DNA of 19,581 nucleotides from Candidatus Argoarchaeum ethanivorans (GCA_905067535.1 CAJHIR010000008.1:1-19581); one strand, 5' to 3'. Shown: positions 1-7,058, counted from the first letter of the stretch. A program made the numbers and translations. The notes: generated by a model not told the origin, from the sequence alone.

Positions 1-27
1 GCACAACACCGATCGACTTGGTTGTGC
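1..27. repeat. Hairpin with GCACAAC/GTTGTGC arms
   Basis: The arms GCACAAC (1-7) and GTTGTGC (21-27) are exact reverse complements around a 13-nt spacer. The same arms form the tight palindrome GCACAACGAAGTTGTGC found twice between gltB1 and gltB2 and once between scpA and scpB, where the spacer is only GAA. This copy may be a diverged or longer-loop relative, or a transcription terminator for a gene outside the window. Confidence 0.5.
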
Positions 28-196
28 TTATGTGAAAAGGCTCAACACATAATTTACATAAAAAAAGCCTCAACAGAACAGAAAGACCTGTCAAATTAAA
101 AACGCAAAAATTTCCGAACATGCTCAATAAGTTGTGGTCGTTTTGTGCAATCGTGAGATAACTTCTCTCACCGCAGAGATCGCGGAGAACTAAAGA

Positions 197-299
197 GCAC
201 TTCCTCTTTTGCGTCCTTTGTGTGCTCCGCGGTTAAATTCCCTGGCTTTGATCCATGCCGTTTTGTGCCAGTATGTTGACCACATAGTATTCTGGCAAG
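197..299. repeat. Dispersed intergenic repeat, copy A
   Basis: This segment of about 103 bp matches 7189-7290 in the same orientation, at roughly three quarters identity by eye. The most conserved blocks are TCCTCTTTT, TTTGATCCAT, TGTTGACCACA and TATTCTGGCA. The two copies bracket the HdrB-HdrC/gltB/glnA block. No convincing frame is conserved between them, so I treat it as a non-coding dispersed repeat. Confidence 0.7.
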
Positions 300-357
300 T
301 ACGAATTTCCGAGGTAATTTGATGACATCTCAACGACACCACCTGCTACAGATTAAA

Positions 358-367
358 TTTATATATT
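358..367 (+). promoter_or_regulatory. TATA promoter of the HdrB-HdrC/glt operon
   Basis: TTTATATATT lies in an A/T-rich setting about 120 nt before the first gene. An archaeal start site about 25 nt downstream would fall near 388-392, giving a leader of roughly 95 nt. A ribosome binding site AGGAG (468-472) precedes the ATG at 484. I see no clear operator next to it. Confidence 0.55.
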
Positions 368-483
368 GAAAAGTGGTTAGATGGCTACCTTATGCTAAAT
401 CCCGGCAGTCATCAGTTTGGAAAATTAAAGATCAATAAACCATCAGGTACAGTGCAAAAGCACAAACAGGAGCGCAGTTTCAA

Positions 484-1809
484 ATGACTGATTACGCAGT
501 CTTCTGGGGTTGTACCATCCAGGCACGTTTTCCATTCATGGAAAAATCAACCAAACTTGTTTTAGACCGAATAGGTGTTAGCCTCCATGAAATTGATGGC
601 GTCACCTGCTGCCCCACAAAATTAATCAAGCTTGCAGACGAATTTACCTGGTACGTTACAGCAGCAAGAAACCTCTCCCTGGTAGAAAATATGGGCATGG
701 ATCTTGTGACACCGTGCAATGGCTGTTACAGCACATTAAAATCAGCGGCATCAGAACTTAATATGAATGCTCAATTAAGAGATGAGGTAAATGAGATACT
801 TGCAGAAGCGGGACTTGAATATAAAGGAACGATACACGTCAAACATCTCGTTGAAGTGTTGTATGACGATATAGGAATTGACAAAATCAAAAAACACGTA
901 GTAAAACCGTTTGATGGCATGAACATTGCAGTTCACTACGGATGCCACATGATCCGTCCGAGTTCTGCCATACATTTCGATAATCCGAATCATCCTACAA
1001 AGTTTGACCTGATAGTCGAAGCACTATCTGCCAATAGTATAGACTATTCAACAAAGATGCTCTGCTGTGGAAACGACCTGAATAATACAGACGACTCGTC
1101 GAATGCGATCGTTCTTGCTCGCCAGAAGATTCTTGAAGTTCAGGAAATGGCAGATGCCATGACAATGACATGTCCTGCCTGTTTTAGCCAGTTTGATTCC
1201 AAGCAATATCTCCTTGAAAAAAGCGGTGAGCGGTTACACATGCCGATACTATGCCTTACAGAACTTATAGGGCTCGCTTTCGGATTTGAACCTTCTGAAC
1301 TGGGTATGAACCTGCACAGGGTTGAAACAGAATCATTCATCGAAAAATGGCATGAATGCTCAGAAAATCTCAAAAATGCAAGGCAATATTTCGATCTGGC
1401 AGATCTAAGACGCTGTTATGAATGTGCTGCATGTGTTGACGACTGCCCGGTTACAAAACCAATTCCACAGTTTGAACCAAACCAGATCATCGGTAAGATT
1501 ATACGCGGCAGATTAAATGAGGTTGTGGAATCACACGAGATCTGGTACTGCACAAACTGCTACACGTGCTACGAACTTTGCCCGCAGAAGTTTGGCATGA
1601 TCAAGGTCTTTGACCGTCTAAAAAGTCTCGCGGGCGAGCGCGGTATAGCCCCGGATGGGTTCAAGGGCAGCCTCAAGATGTTTCTGGATACCGGGAAGTT
1701 GGGTGAGCCGACAACAGTACGCAAGAGATTGAAACTGTCTAAACCTCCACAAAGTGGTGCCGATGAGCTAAAGAAATTGATTGACACAATCAAATCAAGA
1801 GGTAAATAA
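484..1809 (+). CDS. hdrBC: HdrB-HdrC fusion iron-sulphur protein (heterodisulfide reductase-like)
   Basis: This 441-residue protein joins an N-terminal HdrB-like half to a C-terminal HdrC-like half. The HdrB half has two complete CCG domains: Cys10, 42, 43, 78, 81 and Cys154, 194, 195, 230, 233. These match, with nearly the same spacing, the ligands of the two noncubane [4Fe-4S] clusters in methanogen HdrB. The HdrC half (from about residue 300) has two cubane motifs: Cys311, 314, 317, 321 and Cys356, 359, 362, 366. The order B then C is the reverse of HdrD, where C precedes B. There is no membrane segment, so it is probably cytosolic. AGGAG stands 11 nt before the ATG. It is the first gene of a run with gltB1-B2-B3, 33 nt ahead of gltB1. 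A role passing electrons to or from glutamate synthase is inferred from position. No hdrA is in the window. Confidence 0.85.
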   Translation: MTDYAVFWGCTIQARFPFMEKSTKLVLDRIGVSLHEIDGVTCCPTKLIKLADEFTWYVTAARNLSLVENMGMDLVTPCNGCYSTLKSAASELNMNAQLRDEVNEILAEAGLEYKGTIHVKHLVEVLYDDIGIDKIKKHVVKPFDGMNIAVHYGCHMIRPSSAIHFDNPNHPTKFDLIVEALSANSIDYSTKMLCCGNDLNNTDDSSNAIVLARQKILEVQEMADAMTMTCPACFSQFDSKQYLLEKSGERLHMPILCLTELIGLAFGFEPSELGMNLHRVETESFIEKWHECSENLKNARQYFDLADLRRCYECAACVDDCPVTKPIPQFEPNQIIGKIIRGRLNEVVESHEIWYCTNCYTCYELCPQKFGMIKVFDRLKSLAGERGIAPDGFKGSLKMFLDTGKLGEPTTVRKRLKLSKPPQSGADELKKLIDTIKSRGK

Positions 1810-1844
1810 ATAAAATAACGAATCAAGGGGTAAATAAGTAAGAT
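1793..1844 (+). repeat. 28-bp tandem duplication at the hdrBC-gltB1 junction
   Basis: Segments 1793-1816 and 1821-1844 match at 21 of 24 positions, offset by 28 bp, and all three differences are A to G. The first copy covers the last codons and stop of the HdrB-HdrC gene. The second copy carries the purine-rich AAGGGG ribosome binding site and runs into the gltB1 ATG. It is a small start-region duplication like those seen before gltB2, scpB and mptA, but it carries no palindrome. Confidence 0.6.
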
Positions 1845-2970
1845 GAAAGATAATTGTTACATTCCGTCCGGGTGTTCCATATCCGGCATGATTAATGAGT
1901 CAGGAAGAAGGTTTGATGGAAATAGTGTCATCAAATCGATCGCTCTTATGCACGATCGTGGAAACGGTCTTGGAGGTGGTTTTGCTGCTTATGGGATATA
2001 TCCAAGACATGCTGAACAGTTCGCTTTTCACATGATGTTTGACCATATAGAAGCAAAGGAAGCATGTGAAGAATATTTTAAGGATAGATTTGACATTGTA
2101 CTCGACGAAGAGATGCCAACCCGTGCTGGCGGAGCATTTGAGGAAGAGACTTCAGGAAGATATGGGGAATACGGGGGACATCCAATCACAAATCCCCCGA
2201 TCCTGTGGCGGTATTTTATGGATGTACCGAAAAGCAAAACGAGTTTTGTTTCAGAGAATGAATATATTGTCAAGAACGTTATGGAGGTTAACTCCAGAAT
2301 AGACGGTGCTTTTGTTGCGTCATCCGGTAAGAACATGGGGGCATTTAAAGGCGTGGGATACCCTGAAGATATTGGAGTATTCTATAAACTGGATGAGTAT
2401 AAGGCATACATCTGGACTGCACACGGCAGGTTTCCGACAAACACACCTGGGTGGTGGGGAGGAGCACATCCATTTTGCCTTCTTGATTGGTCAATTGTTC
2501 ATAACGGGGAGATATCATCTTATGGAATCAACAAACGATACCTTGAACCTCACGGCTATAAGTTAGAACTTCGGACCGATACCGAGGTCATAGCATACCT
2601 GTTTGACTTGCTTGTTAGAAAGCATAAGCTTTCAATGGAGATGGCTATAAAAGCACTCGCACCACCCTTCTGGAAAGATATTGATAGAATGCCAGAGAGA
2701 GAAAAGAGAATCGCAACTGCTATCAGGCAGGTCTATAGCGGGGCACTCCTGAATGGTCCGTTTAGTGTCATTCTTGGTCACAGTCGCGGCATGATCGGGT
2801 TTAATGATCGTATCAAACTAAGACCAATGACCTGTGCAAGGGCAGATGATATGTTGTACATGGCATCAGAGGAAGCAGCCATCAGAGAGATTGCACCTGA
2901 CCTTGATCGGGTCTGGAGTCCAAAAGCCGGAACAGCAGTGATTGGCAAATTAAGTGAAGAGGTGATATAA
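1843..2970 (+). CDS. gltB1: Glutamate synthase, glutaminase (GATase II) subunit
   Basis: This 375-residue class II glutamine amidotransferase is the archaeal stand-alone form of the N-terminal domain of bacterial GltB. It hydrolyses glutamine and supplies ammonia to the synthase subunit. The likely catalytic cysteine is Cys11 in GCSISGMI, so a short propeptide must be removed to expose it. Other family motifs are GRFPTNT (195-201), HNGEI (220-224) and RTDTEV (244-249). The ATG at 1843 follows AAGGGG. The stop TAA (2968-2970) lies one base before a second ATG (2972), which was presumably the original gltB2 start before the intervening segment was inserted. GltB2, GltB3 and this protein together form the archaeal synthase. 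Confidence 0.93.
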   Translation: MKDNCYIPSGCSISGMINESGRRFDGNSVIKSIALMHDRGNGLGGGFAAYGIYPRHAEQFAFHMMFDHIEAKEACEEYFKDRFDIVLDEEMPTRAGGAFEEETSGRYGEYGGHPITNPPILWRYFMDVPKSKTSFVSENEYIVKNVMEVNSRIDGAFVASSGKNMGAFKGVGYPEDIGVFYKLDEYKAYIWTAHGRFPTNTPGWWGGAHPFCLLDWSIVHNGEISSYGINKRYLEPHGYKLELRTDTEVIAYLFDLLVRKHKLSMEMAIKALAPPFWKDIDRMPEREKRIATAIRQVYSGALLNGPFSVILGHSRGMIGFNDRIKLRPMTCARADDMLYMASEEAAIREIAPDLDRVWSPKAGTAVIGKLSEEVI

Positions 2971-2971
2971 A

Positions 2972-3421
2972 ATGATTTCTGAGATTCCACCAGACTCGAT
3001 TACTTCGCAGCTTGATTACTTCGTAATCAAGAGTTATTTTCTGCACTCGATTGCTTCGCAGCTTGATTACTTCGTAATCAAGAGTTATTTTCTGCACTCG
3101 ATTGCTTCGCAGCTTGATTACTTCGTAATCAAGAGTTATTTTCTGCACTCGATTGCTTCGCAGCTTGATTACTTCGTAATCAAGAGTTATTTTCTGCACT
3201 CGATTGCTTCGCAGCTTGATTACTTCGTAATCAAGAGTTATTTTCTGCACTCGATTGCTTCGCAGCTTGATTACTTCGTAATCAAGAGTTATTTTCTGCA
3301 CTCGATTGCTTCGCAGTCAAGAGTTATTTTCACACGCGGAGTGTGTGGTTCTGCACAACGAAGTTGTGCAGTTGTTAGGTTACCCTCTGCACAACGAAGT
3401 TGTGCAGGTGATATAAAATGA
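2972..3421 (+). CDS. Repeat-derived 149-codon ORF between gltB1 and gltB2
   Basis: The frame begins with the duplicated gltB2 start (MISEIPP) and reads through the repeat array. Six copies give the 17-residue unit SIASQLDYFVIKSYFLH, because 51 bp is exactly 17 codons. A 16-bp deletion in the seventh copy changes the frame, which still stays open to a TGA overlapping the gltB2 ATG (ATGA). It inherits the AGGTGAT ribosome binding site, so it is probably translated and coupled to gltB2. The opposite strand is also open over the array, as expected of palindromic repeats, so openness alone is weak evidence for a functional protein. I recognise no domain. It is best seen as a leader or by-product ORF. 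Confidence 0.4.
   Translation: MISEIPPDSITSQLDYFVIKSYFLHSIASQLDYFVIKSYFLHSIASQLDYFVIKSYFLHSIASQLDYFVIKSYFLHSIASQLDYFVIKSYFLHSIASQLDYFVIKSYFLHSIASQSRVIFTRGVCGSAQRSCAVVRLPSAQRSCAGDIK
2995..3331. repeat. 51-bp palindromic tandem repeat array, six copies plus a partial
   Basis: Units start at 2995, 3046, 3097, 3148, 3199 and 3250. A seventh (3301-3331) lacks 16 bp of the palindrome. Copies 2-6 are identical, and copy 1 differs at one base (A for G at 3002). Each unit contains the perfect inverted repeat TTGATTACTTCGTAATCAA with a TTC loop and a half-palindrome around TGCTTCGCA. Both share the core CTTCG, which is the complement of the CGAAG core in the neighbouring GCACAACGAAGTTGTGC palindrome. 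There are no unique spacers, so it is not a CRISPR. Near identity suggests recent or ongoing copy-number change. Confidence 0.95.
3351..3407. repeat. Two copies of a 21-bp perfect palindrome
   Basis: Positions 3351-3371 and 3387-3407 each have 9-bp arms CTGCACAAC/GTTGTGCAG around a GAA loop. The second copy ends directly against the GGTG of the gltB2 ribosome binding site. An identical 21-bp copy sits at 14410-14430 before scpB, again abutting GGTG. In RNA each would form a short stable hairpin immediately upstream of the ribosome binding site. Confidence 0.93.
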
Positions 3422-4929
3422 TTTCTGAGATTCCACCAGAGTTCATCGTAAAGATTGACTACGAGCAGTGCAAGCGATGCAAGCGATGCGTCATGAACTG
3501 TAGTTTCGGATGCATGCAATTCAAGGACAGGGTAATACCTGATCACAAAAAATGTGTGGCATGCCAGCGGTGCGTTACATTCTGTCCTGAATCTGCGATA
3601 ACGATTACTAAGAATGAATTATCCTATAAGGAGAATGCAAATTGGACGCCAGAAATTCGGCAGAACATTTTAAAGCAGGCAGAAACCGGTGGCATGATCC
3701 TTTCAGGAATGGGAAACCCAAGAGCGTACCAGATCCTCTGGGATCACCTGTTAATCGATGCATGTCAGGTTACCAACCCATCCATCGACCCGCTCCGTGA
3801 ACCAATGGAACTGAGGACTTTTATTGGTAGAAAGCCCGAACGTCTGGAGTTTTCAGCGGATGAAAATGACGAGATAGAACTTGCAACTGAACTTGGACCC
3901 CAGATCAAACTGGATATTCCGGTCGTGTTTGCAGCAATGTCGTATGGTGCGATCAGTTTGAACGCTCACAAAGCACTTGTGATGGCTGCCAAACAGTCAG
4001 GTACGCTTATGAATACAGGCGAGGGAGGACTTCACAAAGACCTGTACTCTTATGCAGACAACATCATCGTCCAGGTAGCATCAGGAAGGTTTGGCGTGCA
4101 CAGTGAGTACTTAAATACGTGCGTAATGGTCGAAATCAAGATCGGACAGGGTGCAAAACCAGGTATAGGAGGGCATCTGCCAGGTGAGAAGGTAGGAGAA
4201 GAAATATCAAAAACAAGGATGATTCCAGTTGGGACAGATGCCATCTCACCAGCACCGCATCATGATATCTATTCAATCGAAGACCTTTCCCAGTTAATCT
4301 ACGCAATCAAAGAAACTACTGATTACACAAAGCCGGTTTCTGTCAAGATTTCAGCAGTGCACAATGTGGCTGCGATTGCAAGTGGAATTGTTCGTGCAGG
4401 TGCGGATATTGTCACGATAGATGGATTCCGCGGCGGTACCGGGGCTGCACCCATGGTAATCAGGGATAACGTGGGAATTCCAATCGAAGTTGCATTAGCA
4501 GCGGTCGATCAGAGGCTTCGCGATGAAGGCATCAGAAACAATGCTTCAATTCTCTGTGCCGGAGGTATTCGAACAAGCGCTGATATGGCGAAGGCAATTG
4601 CTCTCGGTGCAGATGCGGTTGTTATCGGGACTGCCGCTCTTGTAGCAATGGGTTGTCGTGTCTGCCAGAAGTGCTACACAGGAAACTGTGCGTGGGGAAT
4701 TGCTACCCAGAAGCCAGAGCTTGTCAGGAGGCTGGACCCACTGGTTGCTTCAGAGCGGCTTTCGAATCTGTTGAGGGCATGGGACCTTGAACTAAAGGAG
4801 ATTCTCGGCTCTCTCGGTGTGAACTCCATTGAATCACTGCGCGGCAGTCGTGAACGACTTCGCGGCATAGGATTGGATGAAATGACACTTAAAATTCTTG
4901 GAGTCAAACCAGCAGGGGTCGGACAATGA
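3418..4929 (+). CDS. gltB2: Glutamate synthase, FMN/ferredoxin synthase subunit
   Basis: This 503-residue protein is the catalytic subunit of the archaeal split glutamate synthase, which makes two glutamates from glutamine-derived ammonia and 2-oxoglutarate. Two [4Fe-4S] ferredoxin motifs lie at the N-terminus (Cys18, 21, 24, 28 and Cys46, 49, 52, 56). The FMN-binding TIM barrel follows from about residue 90, with GEGGLH, GQGAKPG, KISA, GFRGGTGAAP and CAGGIRT segments. A further cluster (Cys413, 416, 419, 424) corresponds to the Fe-S site of bacterial GltB. The ferredoxin domain implies ferredoxin-like donors, and no NADPH-binding GltD partner is nearby. Its start lies in the downstream copy of the duplicated 35-bp segment, with AGGTGAT as ribosome binding site. 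The stop overlaps gltB3 (ATGA), indicating translational coupling. Confidence 0.95.
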   Translation: MISEIPPEFIVKIDYEQCKRCKRCVMNCSFGCMQFKDRVIPDHKKCVACQRCVTFCPESAITITKNELSYKENANWTPEIRQNILKQAETGGMILSGMGNPRAYQILWDHLLIDACQVTNPSIDPLREPMELRTFIGRKPERLEFSADENDEIELATELGPQIKLDIPVVFAAMSYGAISLNAHKALVMAAKQSGTLMNTGEGGLHKDLYSYADNIIVQVASGRFGVHSEYLNTCVMVEIKIGQGAKPGIGGHLPGEKVGEEISKTRMIPVGTDAISPAPHHDIYSIEDLSQLIYAIKETTDYTKPVSVKISAVHNVAAIASGIVRAGADIVTIDGFRGGTGAAPMVIRDNVGIPIEVALAAVDQRLRDEGIRNNASILCAGGIRTSADMAKAIALGADAVVIGTAALVAMGCRVCQKCYTGNCAWGIATQKPELVRRLDPLVASERLSNLLRAWDLELKEILGSLGVNSIESLRGSRERLRGIGLDEMTLKILGVKPAGVGQ

Positions 4930-5660
4930 AGATTGACTGCAGTGGCATGTACTATCGAAAACTGAACAAGATTATTCGTGATGCAGCAGAATCTGGTGAG
5001 AGCGAGTTCATACTTGATCATGTAAACGGTCAGCGATACATTGGCAGCGGAATCAATAAGAAAATTAAGATTACCATCAATGGTGTGCCAGGAAACGATC
5101 TTGCGATGTTTATGAATGGCCCTCTAATCACTGTTAATGCCAATGCCCAGGACGGTATTGCAAATACCATGAATGCAGGCGAAATCATCGTGCATGGAGA
5201 TGCTGGTGATGTTATAGGATATGGTATGCGCGGCGGAAAGATATATATCAAAGGAAATGTTGGATACAGAACCGGTATTCACATGAAAGAATACAAGAAA
5301 AAGGTGCCTGTGATCATAGCAGGTGGTGTTGCTTGTGATTTCTGTGCCGAATACATGGCTGGTGGAATTCTGGTTTTACTTGGTCTTGAAAAAGAGGGAG
5401 ATATGCCAATTACTGGCGATTATCTTGGAACAGGCATGCACGGCGGTGTAGTCTACATTCGCGGTGGGGTGGATGAGAACATGCTCGGTAAAGAGGTGAG
5501 TGTGCTTGAACTGGATGAGAAAGATCTGAAGATTCTAAAGAAGCATCTGGCTGAGTTCTGCGAGCACTTTGGGTTTGATTTGGAGGAGGTTATGAGCAAG
5601 CCTTTTGTTAAACTCCTTCCGGTATCGAGCAGACCTTATGGGAATCTGTATGCATATTAG
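4926..5660 (+). CDS. gltB3: Glutamate synthase, GXGXG-domain subunit
   Basis: This 244-residue protein corresponds to the C-terminal beta-helix (GXGXG) domain of bacterial GltB, a structural domain that packs against the synthase barrel. Glycine-rich repeats run through it: NAGEIIVHGDAGDVIGYGM, RGGKIYIKGNVGYRTGIHM, and GTGMHGGVVYIRGG. GltB1, GltB2 and GltB3 therefore supply all parts of one alpha subunit as separate chains. The ATG overlaps the gltB2 stop by four bases, and AGGGGT stands a few bases upstream inside gltB2. The C-terminal 50 or so residues (LGKEVSVLELDEKDLKILKK onward) are a helical tail. A conserved cysteine pair (CDFC, near residue 137) is present. The gene is followed by a 72-nt gap holding the likely glnA promoter. 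Confidence 0.93.
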   Translation: MKIDCSGMYYRKLNKIIRDAAESGESEFILDHVNGQRYIGSGINKKIKITINGVPGNDLAMFMNGPLITVNANAQDGIANTMNAGEIIVHGDAGDVIGYGMRGGKIYIKGNVGYRTGIHMKEYKKKVPVIIAGGVACDFCAEYMAGGILVLLGLEKEGDMPITGDYLGTGMHGGVVYIRGGVDENMLGKEVSVLELDEKDLKILKKHLAEFCEHFGFDLEEVMSKPFVKLLPVSSRPYGNLYAY

Positions 5661-5664
5661 TTTG

Positions 5665-5693
5665 ACCGTAACAGTTATACACAAAGATACGGT
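5665..5693. promoter_or_regulatory. Inverted repeat flanking a TATA-like element before glnA
   Basis: ACCGTA (5665-5670) and TACGGT (5688-5693) are perfect reverse complements 17 nt apart. Between them lies the TATA-like TTATAC (5675-5680), which would place a start site near 5703, about 30 nt before the glnA ATG. A regulator bound to this site would cover the promoter, so nitrogen-responsive repression is plausible. The spacing does not fit the short NrpR operators known from methanogens (GGAA-N6-TTCC or GGTA-N6-TACC), so I do not name the regulator. Confidence 0.4.
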
Positions 5694-5732
5694 AAAAGGA
5701 TAGTGACTACTTAATAACTAACAGGTGATAAC

Positions 5733-7058
5733 ATGACGACGACAAAAGATGATGTAATGTCTGCAGTCGAGGAAAGAAATGTAAAGTTCATCAGACTGTG
5801 GTTCACAGATATTATGGGTGTGCTCAAGAGTTTTGCAATCACGAAAGAGGAACTCGAAGGCGCGCTCGAGAATGGAATGGGTTTTGACGGCTCATCGATT
5901 GCCGGCTACCAGGACATCGAGGAGAGCGATATGGTTGCAATGCCAGACACCTCAACCTTCCAGGTGCTCCCGTGGAGACCACAGGAGGATGCAACCGCGA
6001 GAATGTTTGTGAATGTACTGACCCCGGACAGGAAACCGTACGAAGGCGATCCAAGATACGTCCTCAAGAGAAATCTTGAGCGGGCAAAGAAGATGGGGCT
6101 TTCGATGTTTACCGGACCCGAGCTTGAGTACTTCTACTTCAGAAGCTCGGAATCACCGGAAGTCCTTGATAAGGGCGGGTACTTTGATCTAACACCGCTT
6201 GACCTTGCAACCGATTACCGTAGAGAGACCGTGTTTGCGCTTGAGAAGATGGGAGTCCGTGTAGAATATAGCCATCACGAGGTTGCACCGAGCCAGCACG
6301 AGATTGATCTCAGATATACCGATGCTCTTGCCATGGCAGACAATGTGATGACGTATCGGCTTGTCGTAAAAGAGATCGCCCAGAAATTCGGCGTCTATGC
6401 AACATTTATGCCAAAACCAATCTTCGGAGAGAACGGGTCAGGCATGCACATCCACCAGTCGCTTTTTGCAGGTGATCACAATGCATTCTTTGACGCAGAT
6501 GATGAGTACACGCTCTCTGATCTTGCAAAGGGTTATATCGCAGGACTGCTCCGCCATTCAAGAGAGATCTGTTCGGTCTTTGCCCAGAGCGTAAACTCAT
6601 ACAAGCGGCTCGTGCCTGGATTTGAGGCGCCTGTGTATATCGCATGGGCACGGCGGAATAGATCGGCACTCATAAGGGTTCCGATGTACCAGCCAGGAAA
6701 GGAACTTGCAACACGGATGGAATACCGCGCGGCGGATCCGATCTGCAATCCATATCTCACATTCTCTGTGATGCTTGCGGCAGGACTCGAAGGTGTTGAA
6801 AATGGATACGAATTGCCAGACCCACTGGAACGAAACATCTACACGATGACAGGATCTGAGAGAGAGAGTCTGGGTGTCGAAACGCTTCCGCAAAATCTTG
6901 GCGATGCAATCGCTGAAACCGAGAAGAGCAATCTCGTGCGACGGGCTCTTGGAGACCACACCTTCGAGCGGTTCATCTCGCTTAAGAAACAGGAATGGGA
7001 TGATTACCGGATACAGGTTACGCCTTATGAGATTACGAAGTTTTTGCCGATGATGTAA
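5733..7058 (+). CDS. glnA: Glutamine synthetase type I
   Basis: This 441-residue type I glutamine synthetase makes glutamine from glutamate, ammonia and ATP as a cytosolic dodecamer. Landmarks are the N-terminal FDGSS segment (51-55), the metal and substrate motif GPELEYF (128-134), ENGSGMHIHQS, NRSALIRVP, and the C-terminal EITKFLPMM. The length fits the GSI-alpha group. The adenylylation tyrosine motif of GSI-beta is missing (NIYTMTGSERES occupies that region), so control by adenylylation is unlikely. The B. subtilis Arg62 feedback residue is not obvious in AGYQDIEESDM. AGGTGAT lies just before the ATG. It completes the GS/GOGAT pair with gltB1-B3 and probably has its own promoter in the 72-nt gap. 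It is somewhat richer in G+C than its neighbours. Confidence 0.97.
   Translation: MTTTKDDVMSAVEERNVKFIRLWFTDIMGVLKSFAITKEELEGALENGMGFDGSSIAGYQDIEESDMVAMPDTSTFQVLPWRPQEDATARMFVNVLTPDRKPYEGDPRYVLKRNLERAKKMGLSMFTGPELEYFYFRSSESPEVLDKGGYFDLTPLDLATDYRRETVFALEKMGVRVEYSHHEVAPSQHEIDLRYTDALAMADNVMTYRLVVKEIAQKFGVYATFMPKPIFGENGSGMHIHQSLFAGDHNAFFDADDEYTLSDLAKGYIAGLLRHSREICSVFAQSVNSYKRLVPGFEAPVYIAWARRNRSALIRVPMYQPGKELATRMEYRAADPICNPYLTFSVMLAAGLEGVENGYELPDPLERNIYTMTGSERESLGVETLPQNLGDAIAETEKSNLVRRALGDHTFERFISLKKQEWDDYRIQVTPYEITKFLPMM

Larger units (their letters stand above)
1..483. other. Non-coding region upstream of the nitrogen block
   Basis: I see no credible gene here. The stretch holds a hairpin at the window edge (1-27), a dispersed intergenic repeat (197-299) and a TATA promoter (358-367). 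Between about 170 and 235 two GC-rich arms, ACCGC...GCGGAG and CTCCGCGGT, could fold into an imperfect stem-loop. That part resembles the CTCTGCG/CCGCAGAG-rich repeats scattered between genes in many prokaryotic genomes. The direct repeat CTCAACA occurs near 42 and 72. The window begins here, so the 3' end of an upstream gene cannot be excluded. Confidence 0.6.
2960..3440 (+). repeat. 446-bp insertion with 35-bp direct duplication of the gltB2 start
   Basis: The 35 bp at 2960-2994 recur without mismatch at 3406-3440. The duplicated piece covers the end of gltB1, the AGGTGAT ribosome binding site, the ATG and the first seven codons of gltB2. The 446 bp gained consist of the 51-bp repeat array (2995-3331), a CACAC/GTGTG hairpin (3331-3345) and two copies of the palindrome GCACAACGAAGTTGTGC within 3351-3371 and 3387-3407. 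The insertion leaves both gltB1 and gltB2 intact because the start signals are present twice. There is no transposase gene. Confidence 0.92.

Noticed and set aside
2882..3301. Minus-strand 139-codon frame repeating the segment KITLDYEVIKLRSNRV
   Set aside because: It is open only because the 51-bp units are palindromic and a multiple of three. Its end runs into antisense gltB1, and it has no start signals.
2995..3331. CRISPR array
   Set aside because: Units are contiguous 51-bp repeats without unique spacers, and no cas genes are present.
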